Positions 51,740 through 63,489 are shown, counted from the stretch's first letter. The stretch is DNA of 64,000 nucleotides from Patagioenas fasciata (GCF_037038585.1 NC_092520.1:11973001-12037000), one strand, 5' to 3'. Notes: generated by a model not told the origin, from the sequence alone. Made by a program: numbers and translations.

Positions 51740-52490
51740 CAGAATCACACAATAATTGAGGTTGGAAGGGACCTCTGGAGGTCATCTGGTCCAATCCACT
51801 GCTCAAGCAGGGCCTCCTAAAGCCAGTTGCCCAAGACCATGTCCAGACAGCTTTAGAATATCTATAAAGAGGGAGACTCCACAGCCTCCCTGAGTAGCCT
51901 GTACCAGTGCTCAGTCACACTCACAGAAAAAAAGTGTTTCTTGATAGTCAGAGCGAAACTCTGTGTTTCAGTTTGTGCCAATACCCCCTGGTCACTGACA
52001 GGAACTGAAAACAGCCTGGCTTCATCCTCCTTGTACCCTCCCTTCAGATTCCCCCTGAGCCTTCTCTTCTCCAGGTTGAACAGTCCCAGTGTTCTCAGCC
52101 TCTCTCTATATGTGAGGCACTTTAGTCCCTTAATCATCCTTGTGGCCCTTTGTTAAACTCTCTCTAGTATGTCCATGCCCTCTCTTGTACTGGGGAGACC
52201 AGAACTGAACAAAGTACTCCAGGTGTGGCTGAGTAGAGGCGATCAACAGTCTGGTAATACATTGCCTAATGTAGCACAAGATTCCATTTATCTTCTTCGC
52301 AGCAAGGACATATTGCTGGCTCATGTTCAACTTGGTGTCCACCGGGACCCCCAGGTGCTTTTCTACCAAGCTGCTTTCCAGCTGGGTGGCCCCCAGAATA
52401 CATTAGTGCCTGGAGCTGTTCTTCCCCAGGTGCAGGACTTTGCATTTCATGAGGATAAAGTTGAAGTGCATGATGGAATAGAACTTCAAA
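51740..52490 (-). mobile_element. CR1 LINE, 5'-truncated, about 0.75 kb
   Basis: A reverse-strand CR1. The 3' end is CAGAATCACACAATAATTG, then GGTTGGAAGGGACCTCTGG. Moving right come the 3' UTR and the C-terminal ORF2. The minus-strand translation of 52369-52130 reads EKHLGVPVDTKLNMSQQYVL and then a PHLEYFVQFWSPQY string, which are the conserved C-terminal ORF2 motifs. 52514-52266 carries the preceding MKCKVLH-like segment in another frame, so a frameshift separates them. The reverse transcriptase proper is missing. Confidence 0.94.
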
Positions 52491-54293
52491 GGTAGAAGAA
52501 ATGTAAGTTGACAAATATTGATGAGTTTCTTCATAAGTTCAGAAACCATTGACTAGCTATTAATAGTTGGTGCTGAAAGGAGCTTGTGACACAGTGCTGG
52601 CACACAGAGATGATGGTGACTTTGGTTGGACTGTTTAGAGGAAAGCCTTTCCAAGGAAGTCAAACAATAATTGAATGGTATTTTTCTTGAACCTGAAGCT
52701 TGATGCAGTTTGCCCATGAAGCCTAAGAAGTGGGAGCATGAAGAAGTTACCACAGGCAGAGAGTTACTCTCCTTCTAAGGGGTGAGAAGCAAGGGCATTC
52801 ACCAAAGTGAACATGCTGGCTAAGTCTACATCAGTGACTTAAACAGTACTTAAGAATATGTGGAGTTTTGGACTGTGAAATTGTTTCAATGCCTTCAGCG
52901 TGATTCTGGCCAAGGCCAATGAACACTCACCTTACCAAAAACTGAACAGGGTCCTGAACTCAGAAAAGACGCAGGATCATTCCCATTGTTGGAGGGATAG
53001 AAAATGATTGTTTCCATCTGCCTTTTCCATCTCAGACAACAGTCCAGAGTACATTAGATACAGGGAAGATTAGGGTACATGTAGCAGTTGACCTGCCCTC
53101 AGGTTTTGCATATGGCCTCCACCCACCTTGTTCTGCCTCCCTGAGCCAAATTCTCCATGCTGCACTTTCCCCATCTAACGATCTGCCCTATCTCTAGCCT
53201 AGTCCATATTCAGATGCTGAAGTCCCACCAGCCACAACAACTTAAACTAAAGGGTCTGGGGAAACTCCTGTCCTTGCTGTCCTCTCTTCCTTGCAGCACA
53301 GATCGAGCATGTTTTGTACCAGAGGTTGTTTGCAGGTTGCCTTTTTGGTGTTCCACAATCAGCACAGAAGATAGACACGTGGAAAATAGGAACTCTGGTG
53401 CAGCGGAGCTGGATGTGGGTTAGATGTCTTTCTTTGAGCTGTTATGAGTGAATACATGTGAAAGAAGTTTTTCAGACATCTAGAAACCCTTGTGAGTTGC
53501 CCTAGATGCAGGTGCTGAAAGAAGGAGAAAGAATTACAGGTGAAAACTTAACCACCTAAGCCACTTCAAACATCTGATTTCAAGCAGGTGAATCTTACTT
53601 CTACTGTCAGGCCTTGCAGAACTCCCAAAATTGTCTTTGAAAAAAATCAAAACAAACAGCCCAACGACAACAGAAAAAGCACAACAAAAAAACCAACCTC
53701 AACAGATCATTTCATCAATCATTATTATTTTTTTCTATTAAATGAAAATGACAATGTATTCACCTTGGACTTTTAGAGTTCAAATACTCAGATCTTGAAG
53801 GATTTCTACCATTTTTCTCCTCCAGCTATCAAATTCCAAGTTTCTTCCTTAATCCTGAGAAAAAATCTACAAAGTAAAATGCACTTGTTAGTGCATTTCT
53901 CATTAGTCCCTGTTGTTACTAGCATCACTTCCTCTGTCATATGGTTCACATTTTAAGCCTTGCTTTAGATACTCCTAAATTCTCCACGGAAAGTATTAAA
54001 ATAATTACGAAAAAATTGAAGTATAACACATTCTTGATGTGATTTTAATGTTTGCCATCTTGACAGATTGGAGCAGTGGAATCTCAGTTTTACTGTTTCC
54101 CCTTCAAAATAATTTTAGCTTGCCTTGAGGAAGAAATTAATGAAAATCAGATTTTTTTTTTAATCTTGAAAATGTGAGATTTTTTTGTCACAGGATGTCA
54201 TGTGCATGAAAATGCAGAGCTGTTCTGCTGAATCACTCCCACAGCTGCACCACGTCAGTTTTATTGATTCCAATTCAGAAAAACGAAGAAGTA
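52491..54293. other. Unannotated non-coding stretch
   Basis: No gene or repeat family was recognised. Sequence is AT-richer from 53600, with an A-rich stretch at 53635-53700. Confidence 0.5.
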
Positions 54294-55572
54294 TTAGGCT
54301 GGTGCAAAAGTAATTGCGGTTTTTGCATTGTTGAAATTTGCTGTTTGATATTGGAATACTTTCTTAAATAAACGTGGTAATGTTACATATCATTTTAATG
54401 TGTTTTTCTCGCTTTATGTTTTTTGCTACTGACTTATTACTTGCTGTTTATTTTATGTTTATTTTATATTTATTTTAGACCATGGAAATGACATTGGAGA
54501 AAAAGCAAATTCGAGTGATTTTCATATTTGTGTTCAAAATGTCTGGTAAAGCAGTGGAGACAATTCAGAACAACCACAATGCATTTGGCCTAGGAACTGC
54601 TATTGAATGTACAATGCAGTGGTGGTTCAAGAAGTTTTGCAAAGGAGACAAGAACGTTGAAGATGGAGTATAGCGGCTGGCCATCCAAGTTGTCAACGAC
54701 CAGTTGAGAGCAATTATCAAAGCTGATCCTCTTACAGCTACATGAGAAGTTGCCAAAGAACTCAATGTTAACCATTCTACAGTCATTCAGCACTTGAAGC
54801 AAATTGGAAAGGTGAAAAAGTTTGATAAGTGGGTGTCTCATGATCTGACCAAAAATCATCATTTTGAAATGTCGTCTTCTCTTATTCTATACAACAACAA
54901 TGAAGCATTTCTTGTTCGCATTGTGACATGTGACAAAAAGTGGATTTTATATGAAAACCGGTGACAACCGGTTTGGCCAGAAAGAATCTCCAAAGCGCTT
55001 CCCAAAGCCAAACTTCCATCCAAAAAAAAGGTCATGGTCACTGTTTGGTGGTCTGCTGTTGGTCTGATCCACTGCGGCTTCCTAAATCCTGGTGAAACCA
55101 TTACACCTGAGAAGTATGCCCAACAAATCAATGAGATGCACTAAAAACTGCGATGCCTGCAGCTGGCATTAGCCAACAGAAAGGGCCCAATTCTTCTCCA
55201 TGACAATGCCCAACTGCACATCACACAACTGGCGCTTCAAACGTTGAATGAATCGGGCTACAATGTTTTGCCTCATCCACCATATTCACCTGACCTCTCA
55301 TGAACTGACTGCCACTTCTTCAAGCATCTTGACAACTTTCTGCAGTGAAAACGCTTCCACAACCAGTAGGATGCAGAAAATGCTTTCCAAGAGTTTGTCG
55401 AATACCAAAGCACAGATTTTTACACGACAGGAACAAAAAAACCTATTTCTCATTGGCAAAAATGTGTTGATTGTAATGGTTCCTATTTTGATTAATAAAG
55501 GTGTGTTTGAGCCTAGCTACAGTGATTTAAAATTCACAGTCCAAAACAATGCTTGCTTTTGCACCAAACTAA
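54294..55572 (+). mobile_element. Full-length Hsmar1-type mariner transposon (1279 bp)
   Basis: A complete mariner. The left end starts TTAGGCTGGTGCAAAAG and the complement of the right end starts TTAGTTTGGTGCAAAAG; 15 of the first 17 bases agree. Both sides are flanked by TA (54292-54293 and 55573-55574), the mariner target duplication. The left repeat continues AGTAATTGCGGTTTTTGC, essentially the end of the primate Hsmar1/MADE1 elements. Length is within a few bases of Hsmar1. The inside holds one transposase gene on the same strand (listed separately). It is a dead copy with point mutations but no visible large deletion. Chicken carries a mariner named Galluhop; whether this copy belongs to it needs alignment. 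Confidence 0.96.
54482..55495 (+). pseudogene. Mariner transposase pseudogene (DD34D triad retained)
   Basis: The transposase of the surrounding mariner; an active one would bind the ends as a dimer and cut and paste the element at TA. From ATG at 54482 the frame runs 338 codons to TAA at 55493-55495 with no net frameshift, close to the roughly 343 residues of Hsmar1. The N-terminal helix-turn-helix region is followed by VTCDKKW (Asp 151), LLHDNA (Asp 241) and the third Asp at 276 after YSPDLS. The 34-residue spacing matches the DD34D signature, and all three codons are GAC. Seven in-frame stops kill it: 54671 TAG, 54743 TGA, 54962 TGA, 55142 TAA, 55301 TGA, 55346 TGA and 55367 TAG. The C-terminal WQKCVDCNGSYFD ending is well kept. 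Confidence 0.95.
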
Positions 55573-56387
55573 TACCACATTTCTCAGAGGCAGAGTACAC
55601 AGGAGGCAAGACACAGGAAGGAGTTCCTCGACATAGTTGTGCTTAGCTGGGAGATATATAATTTGTGGCATTTAAGGCTGCAATGAAAATATTATGTTAC
55701 CATGTCGGGCTGTCCCCACATAGCATTTATGTATGCTTTTTATGTGTATGAACTTAGTAAATGGAAGAGGAACCTTATAAGCTCAAATAATACCTGACTA
55801 CAAGCTGTACGTGTGACTTTGAGGCACCAGCATGTCACTATATCCACGCACTCTATATATGCTCCAAATGACAAAGGAAGTCCTGGTCATGTCATGGAGA
55901 TGTATAGCATGCCATGTAAATGCAGTCATCAGATGAATGATCTGCAGTCTCTTATCCCACTCTCTATAGCAGATGTAAAATGAAGTTCTAAAACTTTGTA
56001 ACTGGACAAGGTTGAAGAACTATTCAGAGAGATTTCAAAAAGCAAAACTTTGTTGTGAGACCATCAACTAAATTATAGTACTTTTTCAAAGCACAGAAAT
56101 GCTGGACCTTCTCAATGAATGAATTTTTAAGAATGTTTATATTAAAGCAGACATTTCATTTTTATTAACTTTGTTTTTTAATTAAGACTACTGAGATTTG
56201 TTCCAAAATGTCAGACGCAGGAGCAGCAGGTTTCAGTCTGGATCTTAAGTTGGACATAATTTTAAGCATCTAAAAGCCAGCATGTAGGAGACTCAAAAAC
56301 TGGTGAAAGCTGGGACAGTGAGATAAGGCAGAAAACATACACAGTCTGCTAAGCCTGTCGTGTGTATGCCATGTAGGGATGCTGTTC
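55573..56387. other. Unannotated spacer
   Basis: Between the mariner and an LTR. No repeat or gene was recognised. Confidence 0.5.
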
Positions 56388-57145
56388 TGTGGTGAGTTGG
56401 CCTTGGCTAACAGCTTAACTCCCACCCAGCTGCCTGCTCACTTCCCAGCTCCCTAGAACAGGGGTGGGAAAGGGGAAAAAGGGAGAACAGGAATAAAAAA
56501 GTTTTTGGTTCAAGATAAAGACAGGAAGATTGCTTAGGAACTACTGCCATGGGCAAAACAGTTTCAATTTGTGGAAAATGAACTTGATTTATTGCCAGTT
56601 AACATGAATGTGTGTAGTGAGAAACAAAAATACAAACATTAAAGCAACACATTTCCTCTTCCCTTTCCTAGGCAGAACTTCAGTTTTTCATTCCAGACTC
56701 TCCTTCCCTACCCCCACCATAAGTGGCATGGTCAATACACAGCATTTTTTCTCTTCTGCTCCTTCCTTCTCACACCATTCCTCTGCTCCAGAATGGGTTA
56801 CCCATGGGTTGTAGTCCTACCAGGAAAATCTGCTCTGGCATGGTGTCCTTCACACCACGTCATGGAGCACGTCCTCCTCCTCCTCTGACCTTGATGTGCC
56901 CTTTGTTGCTTCTCACTTTGTATTCCCTTCTTGTCTCTCCATCTGGCATTTTCAGCCCTTTCAAATATGATTTAACAGAGGTGCCACCACCTTGATTGAT
57001 GGGCTTAGCTATGTCCTTCGGTGGGTCTGTTGTAGAACTGTCTGGAGCCAGCTATGTATGGCATGGGGTGGCCCCGACCTGTGTTTACAAATGCCACCCC
57101 TGCAGGTGTCCGACAAACAAAACCTTGACACAAACACCCAATATA
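56388..57145 (-). mobile_element. ERVL-like solo LTR with internal minisatellite, minus strand
   Basis: About 758 bp. On the complement it begins near TATATTGGGTGTTTGTGTC (drifted from an expected TGTATTGGGT start at 57145) and ends CCAACTCACCACA at 56388. Middle landmarks are the CCTCTGTTAAATC and AAAATGCCAGATGGAGAGAC stretches around 56940-56985, and a Pyr-rich tract. An AATAAA signal lies on the minus strand (complement of 56588-56593). At about 56780-56865 two degenerate units of the internal minisatellite of this family (CTGCTCYRGMATGG...) can be seen. I recognise it as a widespread avian ERVL-type LTR. No internal retroviral region or clear target duplication was seen. Confidence 0.85.
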
Positions 57146-59610
57146 TAGACGTTTGTCACTGCAAGTTCAGAATCATGCTTTTAACAAATTACTTTTTCCA
57201 TGGTTTATGACTTGCGATAACTTACCATCTTGAAACTGCTGAAAACCAGAAAACCTATCTTAAAATTAGAAAGACTGAACTGAATAAAGAATACAAAGAA
57301 ATAAATTGTTACAAAAGTTAGAGAAAAAGAGGAAGAAATCAGAGTTCTTCCATACACACAAAAAAAAAAATAGTAAGGAAATGTCCCTCTAAATGTCCCT
57401 GTATTAAGTTTATGTACCCCAAGAAATGGTGAAGGATGTATAAGTGCTTGCAGCTGTAGGTGGTATAAACTATCATATGGATATTATACCAAAAGGCATT
57501 CTATCTAGGAGGAAACTCTTATGTATTTAAGAATCTTTTATAAATGTGATCTTCTGTATAGAAATTTCTGCAACACTTACTAACTTTAAGAAGCAAAAAG
57601 AGTGGCCAGCCCCTCGGAGCAGCCAAGACATTAGAAGATCTTTAGGGAAGAGAGGACCAGTTTCAGCTCCATCAGTATCACCCCAGAGGGTGTAGGAGCT
57701 GCTGGAGCTGTTCCTTCTGCACAGTCAGCCAAGACCGCTCCTGGAGTGGAATCCCACAGAGGAGCAAGGAACAAAGCTGAAATTCAGATAGGTTGTGCTT
57801 CAGTGAAATATGTTCTAGTTTGTGTGTCTTTCGTAACTGTTTTTCTTTTTTGTAATCAATTGGTCAGCTTCACACTTTGCAGGAACAAACTTGGCTTTTC
57901 CTGTAATCTGTCCCAGTAAGAAGAATGTGCTTGAAGCTACCTACCATGGCCTGCAGCCTCTGTTTCCAATGGACTGATTGGTCTCCCCATCTCAGGCACT
58001 GCTGATTCACTCTTAGCTCCTGCTTGTCAAAATGTTTCAAAGCTCTGAAGGGCTCTGCACTCAACTGTGAGAGTCATTCTGGGTACTAGTGACATCAGCT
58101 GTCAGGTCAATGGAGAAAAATGCACCATGGCCCATGTAGTTCAGTGTTTTGCAATAGCAGGAGTCAGAAGTGGAACAGGTAGCTGTTCCTGCACTGTCTG
58201 GTATCAGCAGAGAAAAACATTAGCCTGTAAAGAAATGTTGCCAACTTGGAACAGTAAAGATTGATTCAGTCTTAGTTCAGTCTCCTTCCTATGTGGACCT
58301 GTCTTGCCAGACTCAGTTTTTATCCAACACCAATCATTATCTACACTGCATATATGTGGAGCTAGTTCACCAGCATGGTCAGCAGCCTGGATGGTGGGGT
58401 TACCTGTCTGCTTCACTGCGAGCCCTGTGCAATGTACATATCTTGATATACCTGTCTTGACTACAGACAAGAGTGATACATACATTAGAATGTTATTGTT
58501 TCTTGTATCAGCATGAATGACAGCAGATTTTCCTCAGAAATCTATCACATCCTCTGAGGTTGCCATATGGTGGAGTTGCTACCAAGTTTATTCCTATCCA
58601 CACTCTAGGAACAACTCCCTTTTTAGACCTCTGTTGGTCTTTTTAGCCTTCGCACTCTTCAGGAAAGCACATGTTGGGATACCATTCCAGTGAATTATCA
58701 TTATGATTCTTCCCCTGCACAGTGCATTCACACTTCTCTTCAGGATTATTTGATGACACATTTCCTTGTTCAAAACTATGTAAGCCAAGAGAACATATGC
58801 TCCATACTTTATAATATACCCCTGGCAATCTGCCTCTACGGATGTTTTAGCACATTGTGGGGACTTGATAGCTTGCAACATTTCCTTCTCAGACAGATCA
58901 TTTCCTCGCAGTTAGCGTTGGCTGTGTTGACAGCTGCAAGTTTGTAGTGGGACAAAGAAACATTTACATGTAATGAATAGCGGTAAAATGCCTATGTGAT
59001 ACAGTGTTGAGAGGTACAGGGGTTTTCAGTAAGAGCTGAACTGCTGGACTTCTTGAGACAACAAATGAAGAGATTTCTCTTGTTGTAAAATGCAAGTTTT
59101 CATTAGATCATTCATAACCCTTTTTCTTAAACACGGTGGCAACATTCATACAAGTCCATCTTTGAGATAGATGATTTCCAGATTCTGAGCTCATCTAAAG
59201 AAATTTCACACACATTTTTCCCTAGGTTTACAGATGATATGAAACTGCTTCTCTAGTCACTCTTTCTTGTCTCTGATCCACAACTTACTGCCCTGCCTGT
59301 GCATTTGGCTGACACAAGTGCTTGCTGGTTTCCCTGCTGGAGTAGTCCCACAAGCAGTTGCATTGAATGGAAGGGCAGCTGAACTGTACCACGTGTAGGA
59401 AGGGATCTACTGGAACTGAGACTGAAACCATATCACGTGTCCACATAAATCACCACTCCATTCATAGATACTCTTGTCACTTCATCTGTCTTCAAATCTG
59501 TATTTTCGCTTTACCTTTGCAGTGTTCCTACTTCTTCCAAGACCCAAATTATAGTTAAGTCCCTTCCTCCACCAAAAAAAGAGGAACTGGACTGGAGGCA
59601 AGATTAGTAT
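57146..59610. other. Unannotated non-coding stretch
   Basis: An A run lies at about 57359-57370. No gene or repeat family was recognised; open frames are short and unsupported. Confidence 0.5.
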
Positions 59611-60285
59611 CATAGAATTATAGAATCATACAGTGGTTTGGGTTGGAAAGGACTTTCAAAGATCATCTATTTCAAACCCCCTGCTGTGGGCAGAGGCATC
59701 TTCCACTAGATCAGGTTGCTCAAAGCCCCATTCAACCTGACCTTGAATACTTTCAGTGATGGGGCATCTGCAACTTCTCTGGGCAACCTATTCCAGTGTC
59801 TCACCATCCTCTTCAAAAATCTTCTTCCTTGTGTCCAATCCAGATCTACCCTCTTTCAGTTTAAAACTGTTGTTCCTTGTCCTGTCACTACAGGTCTTGG
59901 TAGAAAGTCTCTCACCACCTTTCTTATGAGCCCCCTTTAGGTACTGGAAGGCTGTTGTAAGGTCTCCTCAAAGCTGAACAGGCTGAACAACCCAAACTCT
60001 CTCAACATTTCCTCATAGAGGAGAGGTGCTCCAGCCCCCCAGTCATCTTTGTGGCCCTCTTTGGATCCACTAGAGCAGGTCCATGTGTTTCTTATGTTGG
60101 AGATCCCAGAGCTGGGTGCAGCACTCCAGGCTGGGTCTCACAAAAGCAGAGTAGAGAGGGAGAACCACCTCCCTCAGCCTCCTGACCATGCTTCTTTTGA
60201 TGCAGCTCAGGATGCAATCAGCTTTCTGAGTTGCAAGTGCCCATGGACAGCTCCTATCTAATTTTTCATCCACCTGAGATGCCAC
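59611..60285 (-). mobile_element. CR1 LINE, 5'-truncated, about 0.68 kb
   Basis: A reverse-strand CR1. The 3' end is CATAGAATTATAGAATCATA, then GGGTTGGAAAGGACTTTCAA. It runs right through GATGGGGCATCTGCAACTTC and the 3' UTR into the C-terminal ORF2. Minus-strand translation of 60285-60070 reads [20 protein letters not shown] then [17 protein letters not shown], the C-terminal ORF2 motif. It is the same subfamily type as 38.2 kb. Truncated at about 60285. Confidence 0.94.
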
Positions 60286-60299
60286 AGGGTATCAGGATG

Positions 60300-60430
60300 C
60301 TATTATGTATCTGTACCAATGTAACAAATATGGCAGAAGCCCTATATAAGACCCATGCTTTTCTAGGTGTGCAGTTGGAAGACAGCCAGAATAGTCTGTT
60401 GTGACTAATACGTCCTTGAACACCCATTCA
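60300..60430 (+). mobile_element. Possible LTR promoter/R-region fragment
   Basis: GGCAGAAGCCCTATATAAGA followed by a CATGCTTTTCTAGG...CTTGAACACCCATTCAGACA stretch resembles the TATA-to-U5 part of an avian ERV LTR. No LTR ends are visible, so the call is tentative. Confidence 0.3.
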
Positions 60431-60593
60431 GACAACAGAATCACAACCATATGAAATGTAGCTCCTAGGGTTAGTTTGGTCTTGGTCTTGCGATTCCTCT
60501 TCAGGGACAGGAACTTGTCTTTTTGCTGCTTTTATTCAGCCAGCTGTAGAAAGTGGATTGTAAATAGAGATCAGCTACTTAATATTTTTTGCC

Positions 60594-60614
60594 TTTTTTT
60601 TTTTTTTTTTTTTT
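60594..60614. repeat. Poly(T) tract
   Basis: About 21 T residues followed by AGGACTCCAG. It resembles a strong polypyrimidine tract before an AG, but the sequence beyond has no coding support. Confidence 0.8.
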
Positions 60615-62139
60615 AGGACTCCAGGCAAATGTTCCGCCTCAGCATCTTAAAAAGGATTGTGTTCTTACAGAGAGCCAGCTGCATGCTCTGGCAAGGTCTC
60701 AGTCAAAGAAACAAGACTGAGAGCACAGAAAAAAGCTTATTCTATTTATTACACCAAGTTGAGGTGGTTTCCACCCCCAACCCATCCCCATCCATTCATT
60801 CCTGCTTCTGCCAAATTATCTCAGTCTCGAAAATACTTCTCCTAGAATTGTATTTTTATGATCTGGATTATTTCACATCTCTGAGTCTATGCACAGTTTT
60901 ATGACTCTGTAAATACACAGAAAGGAGCTAATTGTAACCTCTGATGATGGGGAGAGAGAGGCAAAGAAGAGAGGTGCATTCCTTGGTGGGGGAATGCTGA
61001 GAGCAGGAGCTGGGTAACTAGCTCTTAGCATTATCCTTGGAGACTTGATCCATCTGGGTCACGTGCTGAATGCCTGTGATTCAATTATTTGTTGACATGA
61101 ACTACCACATAGTTTGGAGTTTTGTTGCTTGTTTTTCACAGGTGCTAAGCATAGTACAAAGGAAACACAGACAATATCTGGCACTTGACCTTTACCTTGT
61201 AAGATTTCTCTTCCCAACCCAACCCAGAGCAGGTTCTTTAACCTTATCTGGGAGTTACTGTCCTCCAAGAACAGGTTTCTTCCCGTCTTATAGCTACAAG
61301 TGACATGTCCAATCTCAGTGAGACATCCAGGGTCCTCTGAAAAGTAAAATGGTAGACACCTAGTTTAAGTATCTAACAAAGTTATTTTGCTAAGAATAGA
61401 TATCGGGATTTCAGTCAGTTGAAGCTGATTGACTCAAACCATCAAGTCCTTTCTGAACAATGAATCTAATGGAATTTGTGCTCTGCTTCCTATAGAATCT
61501 TATTTCACCTCCCTCTTCACAACACTCTCATATAGCTCAGTTCACTTTTCTCTTAGAACAAGGTCATCATTGCCAGTGACAATGTTCTTCTGCCCCTGAT
61601 ACCTCCCGGAGCAAACTGTCAGGGCCGAGGAGCGGCTGAAGCAGCTGATCTTGTGTAGATATAACATGCTGGTGGTTTCTTAAAGTAGCCTCCAGCCTAC
61701 TGCACTCTACTGCAGCCCATGAATACATCAAGATGCTAGTAACTCCTTTCCTGAGGACACTGATCTCTGCTATTCTGCATAACTGGGTGCACAAGAACTC
61801 TAGCCATGAAGACCTAGATAGAAGTATCCATCATTTAAATTGTTTCTCATCAGTTGTAAGGTGGATATTAGATGCTAATGTATGACCTCAGATGAAATGA
61901 GCTTTGAATTGTATATTTACTAAACTTTTTTCCTCCCTGTTGTTTTTTATCTTTCTACCTTCTGCCTCTAACAGGTCATTAAAGCTGCTGAGGACATACA
62001 GTGTGACTGATAAAGGTTGAAAATTGGTCCTGTGCACTAAACCGTTCAGGTGTATTTTGAAATGACATTTTGAGGAGATAGCTGTGTATGGTAACGGTAC
62101 ACATTATTTATCAAGGAGGGGGAATATCAGATTTTGGGG

Positions 62140-62158
62140 AAAAAAAAAAAAAAAAAAA
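62140..62158. repeat. Poly(A) tract
   Basis: About 19 A residues. No retrocopy with a recognisable body was seen upstream. Confidence 0.8.
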
Positions 62159-62616
62159 GAGGTTTCTGAAATAGGATCCTCAGTTGAAAAGCTTTGAAAA
62201 GGGAGGATGGGAAAGAGATTAAAAATACAACGGCATTGTACCTCACATGGATGACTGACTGCAGGAGGAATCCAGGGGAGCAGAAAATGAGACTGCATTG
62301 GTGTGAGGTAAGGAGGCAATAAGATGAAAAAAATCCAGACAGAGAAAAAAGCATAGTCTTGAGAGTGGTGGTGCACTGTGATAACAATAAGTGATGGCAT
62401 GTAAACTTGACTGCAAACATCTTTTAAACACCTTTGAAATTCACTTTGTTTCTCAGCCATGTTTTTCGCTTCCTACTCCTCCTGGACCACACTTCTTAAG
62501 GTTGGAGGTTTCCTGGGTTTTGTACAGTGTATATCACAAAGGAGCATGAAATTTTGCTGTTTGGCAATGCTGTATAAGCGAATTTAAGAGTTCAGGGCTC
62601 CATGCTGGTTTATGAC

Positions 62617-62880
62617 TGTACTGGGTGTCCCTGGCAAGGTGCTGGCAGCAGCGGGGGATGCAGGGGTGGCCTCAGGGTGGAGGTCCAGCTGCCTCTGCAA
62701 CAGCCCCACGGCAGGACATGGCTGAGCCCATCAGCCCTCACAACACAAACAGGGTTTGCTATAACATAAATTTGATGTGCAGCAGCTGGTGGCACTGCAC
62801 AGGGAGCCATCTTTTCCGCCAGCCTCATGGAACGTTCTGTCTCATCAGACAGGGCAGAGGAGCCCAGTGAGGCTCCATCA
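62617..62880 (+). mobile_element. 5' part of an ERVL-like LTR, plus strand
   Basis: Starts TGTACTGGGTGTCCCTGGCA then AGGGGTGGCC, which matches the 5' start of the LTR family at 56.4-57.1 kb read in its own sense, but here on the plus strand. GGGCTGAGCCC-type sequence around 62720 and GTGCAGCAGCTGG near 62776 fit a subfamily of the same group. The right boundary is unclear: after about 62880 a minisatellite begins. The 162-codon open frame that spans 62777-63265 is an accident of this GC-richer repeat sequence. Confidence 0.6.
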
Positions 62881-62931
62881 GAACCCTCCAGCACTGGCTA
62901 CTCAGAGCCCAGCAAGGCTGCAGAGTCTCTG

Positions 62932-63140
62932 TAGAGCAGAGGTCTCTTTAGCCCTCCCTGGAAATGAATGCGTGTCTGTCTTTGGAGCAAGCACCTGTTT
63001 GGCTCCTCCTAGGAATTATGTGTCTCCCCTTAGGGTAAAGGCTTGTTCAGCCTGTGCTAGCAAATATAATAGCACCCGACTGTCTGTGGAGTGGGGGCCT
63101 GTGCAGCCCCTCTGGGAACCAATTCGTGCCTATCGTTGTC
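62932..63140. repeat. Degenerate ~50-bp minisatellite, block 1 (four units)
   Basis: Four diverged tandem units start near 62932, 62984, 63033 and 63088. Each has a GGAGCAGGG-like head, a TTCAGCCCTCCCTGG-like core and a GTGTCTGTCT-like tail. Unit length is 49-55 bp. Cores fall at 62950, 63001, 63050 and 63106. Confidence 0.75.
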
Positions 63141-63489
63141 CTGTTCCTTTGTCTGCTGCAGAAACAGCTGGGGCACACTGTCAGGCATCTTCCTTGACCT
63201 GTGCAACAACAAGGTGCTCAATGCACACAGACTGCACCAGTGACACCTTAGGAGTCTGTCTGTAGTGTTCTTTGTGTCATATTTGTCCTCAGGCAGAACA
63301 ATCTTTGCTTACATACCTCGTGACCTCCTTTATCTTGTTTAGTTCAGCTAGCAAGACAGACCAACACCTTTCTGCTGGAGCGATCAGAGGAGGAACAGTT
63401 ACACTTTTTGGATACTGCTCTTTGGGTTCTTCATACAGAGGAGAGAGGGTGGCCTTTTCAACATTCTCAGATATACAGTCCGCTGTGCA
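63141..63489. other. Non-repeat insert between minisatellite blocks
   Basis: About 350 bp without clear repeat units, separating two blocks of the same minisatellite. It has no recognised family or gene. It could be an insertion or units decayed beyond recognition. Confidence 0.45.

Larger units (their letters stand above)
60286..62616. other. Unannotated stretch with poly(T)/poly(A) tracts
   Basis: Directly after the CR1, 60300-60430 has an LTR-promoter-like look (TATATAAG at 60343-60350) and is listed separately. The rest holds two homopolymers and no recognisable gene. Confidence 0.45.

Noticed and set aside
55248-55646. 132-codon open frame at the end of the mariner
   Set aside because: It is the +1 frame of the transposase pseudogene and runs past the transposon end.
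60594-60640. Long T tract followed by AG as a splice acceptor
   Set aside because: Downstream frames lack homology and a donor; long T tracts also arise as retrocopy tails.
62777-63265. Longest open frame in the window (162 codons)
   Set aside because: It starts inside an LTR and runs through minisatellite units; no domain, and composition follows the repeat.
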